From Strongylocentrotus droebachiensis (taxonomy: Eukaryota; Echinodermata; Echinoidea; Camarodonta; Strongylocentrotidae), in assembly GCA_035222895.1 (NCBI GenBank), contig JAVYIG010000607.1, forward strand, positions 450,456 through 514,455: a stretch of DNA of 64,000 nucleotides, in the 5' to 3' direction. Below are positions 55,301 through 64,000 of the stretch, piece after piece; position 1 is the stretch's first letter; each line of letters starts with the position of its first letter. The position numbers and the translations under genes were made by a program. Under the pieces are notes generated by a model. The model did not search any database. It saw only the letters and a list, made by a program, of their open reading frames with translations, and had not been told where the DNA came from.

Positions 55301-58300
55301 TATTTAGAGTCGAAAACGGTACAACGAATCGTGTTCTTTCTCTAATAATTTAAGGAACCGTCAAAGCTTCCGCGCTTCGCGCGAGAGGGGAAAACTGAAT
55401 TCAGACATAATTAATAGGGCTTATTTAGAGTCGAAAACGGTACAACGAATCGTGTTCTTTCTATAATAATATGAGGAAACGTCAAAGCTTTTGCGCTTCG
55501 CGCGAAAGGGGGAAAACTGAATTTTGATGAATAAGGCTTATTAAGAGTCGAAAACGGTACAACGAATCGTGTTCTTTCTCTAATAATTTAAGGAAACGTC
55601 AAAGCTTCCGCGCTTCGCGCGAGAGGGGGAAACTGAATTCAGACAAAATTAATAGGGCTTATTTAGAGTCGAAAACAGTACAACGAAATCGTGTTCTTTC
55701 TCTAATAATTTAATGAAACGTCAAAGCTTCCGCGCTTCGCGCGAGAGGGGAAAACTGAATCCAGACATAATTAATAGGGCTTATTTAGTGTCGAAAACGG
55801 TACAACGAATCGTGTTCTTTCTATAATAATATGAGGAAACGTCAAAGCTTTCGCGCTTCGCGCGAGAGGAGGAAAGTGAATTCAGATGAATCGGGCCTTT
55901 TAAGAGTCGAAAACGGTACGACGACTCGTCTTCTTTCTCTAATAATTCAATGAAACGTCAAAGCTTCCGCGCTTCGCGCGAGAGGGGGAAACTGAATTCA
56001 GACAAAATTAATAGGGCTTATTTAGAGCCGAAAACGGTACAACGAATCGTGTTCTTTCTCTAATAATTTAAGGAACCGTCAAAGCTTCCGCGCTTCGCGC
56101 GAGAGGGGAAAACTGAATTCAGACATAATTAATAGGGCTTATTTAGAGTCGAAAACGGTACAACGAATCGTGTTCTTTCTATAATAATATGAGGAAACGT
56201 CAAAGCTTTTGCGCTTCGCGCGAAAGGGGAAAACTGAATTTTGATGAATAAGGCTTATTAAGAGTCGAAAACGGTACAACGAATCGTGTTCTTTCTCTAA
56301 TAATTTAAGGAAACGTCAAAGCTTCCGCGCTTCGCGCGAGAGGGGGAAACTGAATTCAGACAAAATTAATAGGGCTTATTTAGATTCGAAAAAGGTACAA
56401 CGAATCGTGTTCTTTCTCTAATAATTTGAGGAAACGTCAAAGCTTCCGCGCTTCGCGCGATAAGGGGAAACTGAATTCAGACATAATTAATAGGGCTTAT
56501 TTAGAGTCGAAAACGGTACAACGAATCGTGTTCTTTCTATAATAATATGAGGAAACGTCAAAGCTTTTGCGCTTCGCGCGAGAGGGGGAAACTGAATTCA
56601 GACATAATTAATAGGGCTTATTTAGAGTCGAAAACGGTACAACGAATCGTCTTCTTTCTCTAATAATTTAATGAAACGTCAAAACTTCCGCGCTTCGTGC
56701 GAGAGGGGGAAACTGAATTCAGATGAATAGGGCTTATTAAGAGTCGAAAACGGTGCAACGAATCGTGTTCTTTCTCCAATAATTTAATGAAACGTCAAAG
56801 CTTCCGCGCTTCGCGCGAGAGGGGGAAACTGAATTCAGACAAAATTAATAGGGCTTATTTAGAGTCGAAAACAGTACAACGAATCGTGTTCTTTCTATAA
56901 TAATATGAGGAAACGTCAAAGCTTTCGCGCTTCGCGCGAGAGGAGGAAAGTGAATTCAGATGAATCGGGCCTTTTAAGAGTCGAAAACGGTACGACGAAT
57001 CGTCTTCTATCTCTAATAATTTAATGAAACGTCAAAGCTTCCGCGCTTCGCGCGGGAGGGGAAGAAACTGAATTCAGACAAAATTAATAGGGCTTATTTA
57101 GAGTCGAAAACGGTACAACGAATCGTGTTCTATCTCTAATAATTTAAGGAAACGTCAAAGCTTCCGCGCTTCGCGCGAGAGGGGAAAACTGAATCCAGAC
57201 ATAATTAATAGGGCTTATTTAGAGTCGAAAACGGTACAACGAATCGTGTTCTTTCTCTAATAATTTAAGGAACCGTCAAAGCTTCCGCGCTTCGCGCGAG
57301 AGGGGAAAACTGAATTCAGACATAATTAATAGGGCTTATTTAGAGTCGAAAACGGTACAACGAATCGTGTTCTTTCTATAATAATATGAGGAAACGTCAA
57401 AGCTTTTGCGCTTCGCGCGAAAGGGGAAAACTGAATTTTGATGAATAAGGCTTATTAAGAGTCGAAAACGGTACAACGAATCGTGTTCTTTCTCTAATAA
57501 TTTAAGGAAACGTCAAAGCTTCCGCGCTTCGCGCGAGAAGGGGAAACTGAATTCAGACAAAATTAATAGGGCTTATTTAGAGTCGAAAACAGTACAACGA
57601 AATCGTGTTCTTTCTCTAATAATTTAATGAAACGTCAAAGCTTCCGCGCTTCGCGCGAGAGGGGAAAACTGAATCCAGACATAATTAATAGGGCTTATTT
57701 AGAGTCGAAAACGGTACAACGAATCGTGTTCTTTCTATAATAATATGAGGAAACGTCAAAGCTTTCGCGCTTCGCGCGAGAGGAGGAAAGTGAATTCAGA
57801 TGAATCGGGCCTTTTAAGAGTCGAAAACGGTACGACGAATCGTCTTCTTTCTCTAATAATTTAATGAAACGTCAAAGCTTCCGCGCTTCGCGCGAGAGGG
57901 GGAAACTGAATTCAGACAAAATTAATAGGGCTTATTTAGAGCCGAAAACGGTACAACGAATCGTGTTCTTTCTCTAATAATTTAAGGAACCGTCAAAGCT
58001 TCCGCGCTTCGCGCGAGAGGGGAAAACTGAATTCAGACATAATTAATAGGGCTTATTTAGAGTCGAAAACGGTACAACGAATCGTGTTCTTTCTATAATA
58101 ATATGAGGAAACGTCAAAGCTTTTGCGCTTCGCGCGAAAGGGGAAAACTGAATTTTGATGAATAAGGCTTATTAAGAGTCGAAAACGGTACAACGAATCG
58201 TGTTCTTTCTCTAATAATTTAAGGAAACGTCAAAGCTTCCGCGCTTCGCGCGAGAGGGGGAAACTGAATTCAGACAAAATTAATAGGGCTTATTTAGATT

Positions 58301-61300
58301 CGAAAAAGGTACAACGAATCGTGTTCTTTCTCTAATAATTTGAGGAAACGTCAAAGCTTCCGCGCTTCGCGCGATAAGGGGAAACTGAATTCAGACATAA
58401 TTAATAGGGCTTATTTAGAGTCGAAAACGGTACAACGAATCGTGTTCTTTCTATAATAATATGAGGAAACGTCAAAGCTTTTGCGCTTCGCGCGAGAGGG
58501 GGAAACTGAATTCAGACATAATTAATAGGGCTTATTTAGAGTCGAAAACGGTACAACGAATCGTCTTCTTTCTCTAATAATTTAATGAAACGTCAAAACT
58601 TCCGCGCTTCGTGCGAGAGGGGGAAACTGAATTCAGATGAATAGGGCTTATTAAGAGTCGAAAACGGTGCAACGAATCGTGTTCTTTCTCCAATAATTTA
58701 AGGAAACGTCAAAGCTTCCGCGCTTCGCGCGAGAGGGGGAAACTGAATTCAGACAAAATTAATAGGGCTTATTTAGAGTCGAAAACGGTACAACGAAATT
58801 GTGTTCTTTCTCTAATAATATGAGGAAACGTCAAAGCTTTCGCGCTTCGCGCGAGAGGAGGAAAGTGAATTCAGATGAATCGGGCCTTTTAAGAGTCGAA
58901 AACGGTACGACGAATCGTCTTCTTTCTCTAATAATTTAATGAAACGTCAAAACTTCTGCGCTTCGCGCGAGAGGGGGAAACTGAATTCAGACAAAATTAA
59001 TAGGGCTTATTTAGAGTCGAAAACGGTACAACCAATCGTGTTCTTTCTCTAATAATTTAAGGAACCGTCAAAGCTTCCGCGCTTCGCGCGAGAGGGGAAA
59101 ACTGAATTCAGACATAATTAATAGGGCTTATTTAGAGTCGAAAACGGTACAACGAATCGTGTTCTTTCTATAATAATATGAGGAAACGTCAAAGCTTTTG
59201 CGCTTCGCGCGAAAGGGGAAAACTGAATTTTGATGAATAAGGCTTATTAAGAGTCGAAAACGGTACAACGAATCGTGTTCTTTCTCTAATAATTTAAGGA
59301 AACGTCAAAGCTTCCGCGCTTCGCGCGAGAGGGGGAAACTGAATTCAGACAAAATTAATAGGGCTTATTTAGAGTCGAAAACAGTACAACGAAATCGTGT
59401 TCTTTCTCTAATAATTTAATGAAACGTCAAAGCTTCCGCGCTTCGCGCGAGAGGGGAAAACTGAATCCAGACATAATTAATAGGGCTTATTTAGAGTCGA
59501 AAACGGTACAACGAATCGTGTTCTTTCTCTAATAATTTAAGGAACCGTCAAAGCTTCCGCGCTTCGCGCGAGAGGGGAAAACTGAATTCAGACATAATTA
59601 ATAGGGCTTATTTAGAGTCGAAAACGGTACAACGAATCGTGTTCTTTCTATAATAATATGAGGAAACGTCAAAGCTTTTGCGCTTCGCGCGAAAGGGGAA
59701 AACTGAATTTTGATGAATAAGGCTTATTAAGAGTCGAAAACGGTACAACGAATCGTGTTCTTTCTCTAATAATTTAAGGAAACGTCAAAGCTTCCGCGCT
59801 TCGCGCGAGAGGGGGAAACTGAATTCAGACAAAATTAATAGGGCTTATTTAGAGTCGAAAACAGTACAACGAAATCGTGTTCTTTCTCTAATAATTTAAG
59901 GAACCGTCAAAGCTTCCGCGCTTCGCGCGAGAGGGGAAAACTGAATTCAGACATAATTAATAGGGCTTATTTAGAGTCGAAAACGGTACAACGAATCGTG
60001 TTCTTTCTATAATAATATGAGGAAACGTCAAAGCTTTTGCGCTTCGCGCGAAAGGGGAAAACTGAATTTTGATGAATAAGGCTTATTAAGAGTCGAAAAC
60101 GGTACAACGAATCGTGTTCTTTCTCTAATAATTTAAGGAAACGTCAAAGCTTCCGCGCTTCGCGCGAGAGGGGGAAACTGAATTCAGACAAAATTAATAG
60201 GGCTTATTTAGAGTCGAAAACAGTACAACGAAATCGTGTTCTTTCTCTAATAATTTAATGAAACGTCAAAGCTTCCGCGCTTCGCGCGAGAGGGGGAAAC
60301 TGAATCCAGACATAATTAATAGGGTTTATTTAGAGTCGAAAACGGTACAACGAATCGTGTTCTTTCTATAATAATATGAGGAAACGTCAAAGCTTTCGCG
60401 CTTCGCGCGAGAGGAGGAAAGTGAATTCAGATGAATCGGGCCTTTTAAGAGTCGAAAACGGTACGACGAATCGTCTTCTATCTCTAATAATTTAATGAAA
60501 CGTCAAAGCTTCCGCGCTTCGCGCGGGAGGGGAAGAAACTGAATTCAGACAAAATTAATAGGGCTTATTTAGAGTCGAAAACGGTACAACGAATCGTGTT
60601 CTATCTCTAATAATTTAAGGAAACGTCAAAGCTTCCGCGCTTCGCGCGAGAGGGGAAAACTGAATCCAGACATAATTAATAGGGCTTATTTAGAGTCGAA
60701 AACGGAACAACGAATCGTGTTCTTTCTCTAATAATTTAAGGAACCGTCAAAGCTTCCGCGCTTCGCGCGAGAGGGGAAAACTGAATTCAGACATAATTAA
60801 TAGGGCTTATTTAGAGTCGAAAACGGTACAACGAATCGTGTTCTTTCTATAATAATATGAGGAAACGTCAAAGCTTTTGCGCTTCGCGCGAAAGGGGAAA
60901 ACTGAATTTTGATGAATAAGGCTTATTAAGAGTCGAAAACGGTACAACGAATCGTGTTCTTTCTCTAATAATTTAAGGAAACGTCAAAGCTTCCGCGCTT
61001 CGCGCGAGAGGGGGAAACTGAATTCAGACAAAATTAATAGGGCTTATTTAGAGTCGAAAACAGTACAACGAAATCGTGTTCTTTCTCTAATAATTTAATG
61101 AAACGTCAAAGCTTCCGCGCTTCGCGCGAGAGGGGAAAACTGAATCCAGACATAATTAATAGGGCTTATTTAGAGTCGAAAACGGTACAACGAATCGTGT
61201 TCTTTCTATAATAATATGAGGAAACGTCAAAGCTTTCGCGCTTCGCGCGAGAGGAGGAAAGTGAATTCAGATGAATCGGGCCTTTTAAGAGTCGAAAACG

Positions 61301-63361
61301 GTACGACGAATCGTCTTCTTTCTCTAATAATTTAATGAAACGTCAAAGCTTCCGCGCTTCGCGCGAGAGGGGGAAACTGAATTCAGACAAAATTAATAGG
61401 GCTTATTTAGAGCCGAAAACGGTACAACGAATCGTGTTCTTTCTCTAATAATTTAAGGAACCGTCAAAGCTTCCGCGCTTCGCGCGAGATGGGAAAACTG
61501 AATTCAGACATAATTAATAGGGCTTATTTAGAGTCGAAAACGGTACAACGAATCGTGTTCTTTCTATAATAATATGAGGAAACGTCAAAGCTTTTGCGCT
61601 TCGCGCGAAAGGGGAAAACTGAATTTTGATGAATAAGGCTTATTAAGAGTCGAAAACGGTACAACGAATCGTGTTCTTTCTCTAATAATTTAAGGAAACG
61701 TCAAAGCTTCCGCGCTTCGCGCGAGAGGGGGAACTGAATTCAGACAAAATTAATAGGGCTTATTTAGAGTCGAAAACAGTACAACGAAATCGTGTTCTTT
61801 CTCTAATAATTTAATGAAACGTCAAAGCTTCCGCGCTTCGCGCGAGAGGGGGAAACTGAATCCAGACATAATTAATAGGGTTTATTTAGAGTCGAAAACG
61901 GTACAACGAATCGTGTTCTTTCTATAATAATATGAGGAAACGTCAAAGCTTTCGCGCTTCGCGCGAGAGGAGGAAAGTGAATTCAGATGAATCGGGCCTT
62001 TTAAGAGTCGAAAACGGTACGACGAATCGTCTTCTATCTCTAATAATTTAATGAAACGTCAAAGCTTCCGCGCTTCGCGCGGGAGGGGAAGAAACTGAAT
62101 TCAGACAAAATTAATAGGGCTTATTTAGAGTCGAAAACGGTACAACGAATCGTGTTCTATCTCTAATAATTTAAGGAAACGTCAAAGCTTCCGCGCTTCG
62201 CGCGAGAGGGGAAAACTGAATTCAGACATAATTAATAGGGCTTATTTAGAGTCGAAAACGGTACAACGAATCGTGTTCTTTCTATAATAATATGAGGAAA
62301 CGTCAAAGCTTTTGCGCTTCGCGCGAAAGGGGAAAACTGAATTTTGATGAATAAGGCTTATTAAGAGTCGAAAACGGTACAACGAATCGTGTTCTTTCTC
62401 TAATAATTTAAGGAAACGTCAAAGCTTCCGCGCTTCGCGCGAGAGGGGGAAACTGAATTCAGACAAAATTAATAGGGCTTATTTAGAGTCGAAAACAGTA
62501 CAACGAAATCGTGTTCTTTCTCTAATAATTTAATGAAACGTCAAAGCTTCCGCGCTTCGCGCGAGAGGGGGAAACTGAATTCAGACAAAATTAATAGGGC
62601 TTATTTAGAGTCGAAAACGGTACAACGAATCGTGTTCTTTCTCTAATAATTTAAGGAAACGTCAAAGCTTCCGCGCTTCGCGCGAGAGGGGAAAACTGAA
62701 TTCAGACATAATTAATAGGGCTTATTTAGAGTCGAAAACGGAACAACGAATCGTGTTCTTTCTATAATAATATGAGGAAACGTCAAAGCTTTTGCGCTTC
62801 GCACGAGAGGGGAAACCTGAATTCAGATGAATAGGGCTTATTAAGAGTCGAAAACGGTACGACGAATCGTCTTCTTTCTCTAATAATTTAATGAAACGTC
62901 AAAGCTTCCGCGCTTCGCGCGGGAGGGGGAGAAACTGAATTCAGAAAAGGATAAACAGTCGAAAACGGTACGACGAATCGTCTTCTTTCTCTAATAATTT
63001 AATGAAACGTCAAAGCTTCCGCGCTTCGCGCGGGAGGGGAAGAAACTGAATTCAGACAAGGATCAAGAGTCGAGAACAGTATACCGAATCGTTTGCTTTT
63101 TCTCATAATTTAATGAAACGTCAAAGCTTTCGCGCTTCGCGCGGAGGGGAGAAACTGAATTCAGAAAAGGATAAACAGTCGAGAACGGTACAGCAAATCG
63201 TCTTCTTTTTTATAATAATTTAATGAAACGTCAAAGCTTTCGCGCTTCGTGCGGGAGTGGAAATTCATTCAGACAAGGATTACCAGTCGAAAACGGTACA
63301 ATTAATCGTCTTCTTTTCCTAATAGTTTAAGGAAACGTCTAAGCTTCCGCGCTTCGCGCGG
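52341..63361. repeat. CpG-rich satellite array, about 90 monomers of 116-121 bp
   Basis: Tandem units average about 119.6 bp. Each carries in order a near-palindrome ACGA-A-TCGT, TTCTTTCTCTAATAATTTAA, GAAACGTCAAAGCTT (HindIII site), a hairpin CGCGC-TTC-GCGCG, GAGAGGGG and CTGAATTCAGAC (EcoRI site). Two length classes differ by 5 bp (ACAAAATTAATAGGG against ATGAATAGGG). The central units are homogenised and show higher-order periodicity (717, 1914 and 5744 bp). The outermost units (52,341-52,550 and 62,930-63,361) are diverged and shorter. No coding capacity. Confidence 0.95.
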
Positions 63362-63718
63362 GTGGCCCATCAACCACACCCTTAATGAGCGCGCTTTTAA
63401 GTGATTCGCCTGCTCACTACCGCCCCTCCCTAAAAAAAGATCCTAGCTCCGCGCCTGCATTAAAATATATAGCTATGATGCTGACTAAATTGAAGAAATA
63501 ATTCGTATATTTATGTCGTCGCGGAAAATGACCATTTAGCGCATAATGTGCAAGTACTATAGATAGTCCATAGGAAAAACAATTTAGCCTTTGGCCCCAG
63601 GTTTATAGCGTTGAAATTGTAGATATTGGACATTTAATTTTGTCGGTAATTGGTGGCTAGTTTTGTCGGTAATCGTTGGCCTCTACACCCCCCCCCCCCC
63701 CCCACTGAAAAAGGTCTA
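63362..63718. other. Unique 3' portion of the hAT-type element
   Basis: Contains GATCCTAGCTCCGCGCCTG (63,439-63,457), which resembles another hAT-like terminus, and two TTTTGTCGGTAAT repeats (63,640 and 63,663). Ends with a poly-C run. No gene. Confidence 0.45.
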
Positions 63719-63738
63719 GCGACGCCCCTGCATGGCGG

Positions 63739-64000
63739 ACGTATATATTTAAGGTATCTTCTCACTACTTTAAACAACAGTTAAGAGTCTAGTGTCTTTG
63801 TGGCTCGATTAATCTTATTGTAAAGAGTTGGAAACAATTTAAGTCATTGCTCTATTACGAATGATGGACTATTTCTGACCGCCGTCCAAGCCCAAAGATT
63901 TAAAATTTAAAATAAGCAAATGGCAGGAAAGTTTGAAGTGTCAAAGGCCAATTCATTTTGGTTTGTGAGTTGGCCAATATTGTAAAAAGGTCAAACTCAC
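63739..64000. other. Far 5' flank of GPCR E, empty site for the TTAA MITE
   Basis: Follows 3731-3769 and then 4159-4372 closely, with a single TTAA at 63,781-63,784 where copy A carries the 389-bp MITE. Noncoding. Confidence 0.75.

Larger units (their letters stand above)
51608..63730. mobile_element. 12.1-kb hAT-type insertion filled with satellite DNA
   Basis: Direct 8-bp duplication CATGGCGG at 51,600-51,607 and 63,731-63,738; terminal inverted repeats CAGGGGCGTCGC at 51,608-51,619 and 63,719-63,730 (perfect 12 bp). Both features are diagnostic of the hAT superfamily. The flank of GPCR A has the empty site (CATGGTGG, 3722-3729) between the same neighbouring sequences. Inside: G/C runs and a GA-rich tract (51,622-52,020), a unique stretch to 52,340, the satellite (52,341-63,361) and a unique 3' portion to 63,718. 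No transposase frame, so it is nonautonomous. Confidence 0.9.

Noticed and set aside
52341-63361. CRISPR-like periodic repeats
   Set aside because: Units are contiguous about 120-bp monomers with no unique spacers between short repeats, in a clearly eukaryotic setting; this is satellite DNA.

Overview
The window looks like nuclear DNA of a marine deuterostome invertebrate, most likely an echinoderm (sea urchin-like). It is AT-rich and low in genes. It has tRNA-headed SINEs whose tails resemble echinoderm SINE2 families as I remember them, L1/Tx1-like and CR1-like LINE remnants, Penelope-like elements, several families of short DNA transposons, and a lineage-style tandem expansion of intronless-coding class A GPCR genes. 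No bacterial features, rRNA, CRISPR array or operon is seen. Species assignment is inference.

Host genes. Five related rhodopsin-type GPCR copies all lie on the minus strand: A (2259-3483, broken by a 35-nt deletion), B (18757-20019, intact, 420 aa), C (26455-27720, intact, most divergent, 421 aa), D (38819-40062, broken by one 1-nt frameshift) and E (50115-51365, intact, 416 aa). All keep the TM1 GN, the TM2 Asp and the TM7 NPIIY. The position normally held by DRY reads SWY in B, C, D and E, and the usual TM3 cysteine is missing. A, B, D and E share several kilobases of flanking sequence, so the array grew by segmental duplication of blocks carrying the gene plus a repeat-rich 3' flank. C is older or separate.

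Layout. 1-612: 3' end of a Penelope-like element with a hammerhead ribozyme core. 612-2258: mariner-like fragment, a 36-bp perfect hairpin, SINE and duplicated flank. 2259-6240: GPCR A and 5' flank with a TTAA-target MITE and a LINE 3' scrap. 6240-11690: a decayed L1/Tx1-like LINE split by two separate TTAA-target MITEs. 11.7-18.7 kb: SINE, hAT-like fragment and the duplicated block of B. 18.7-26.4 kb: GPCR B, a TIR element with a 38-bp palindrome, and LINE remnants. 26.4-28.9 kb: GPCR C. 28.97-31.52 kb: second LINE with a GC-rich TIR element inside. 31.55-34.31 kb: a fuller Penelope-like element with a long inverted repeat and a hammerhead core. 34.3-41.7 kb: duplicated block and GPCR D. 41.7-51.4 kb: duplicated block with two Transib/RAG-type elements, a MULE-like element nested in a TTAA MITE, and GPCR E. 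51,608-63,730: one 12.1-kb insertion that has hAT-type ends and an 8-bp target duplication and is filled by about 90 copies of a roughly 120-bp CpG-rich satellite. 63,731-64,000: resumption of the 5' flank of E.

Most notable. (1) The satellite array sits inside a hAT-type insertion just upstream of GPCR E, and the paralogous flank of GPCR A provides the empty site. (2) Two elements have ends that begin with the RAG recombination-signal heptamer CACAGTG, carry a CCAAAA box after a 23-bp spacer, and are flanked by the 5-bp duplication CGACG. Because the GPCR blocks are duplicated, many insertions have an uninterrupted paralogous site within the same window, which makes their boundaries unusually secure.
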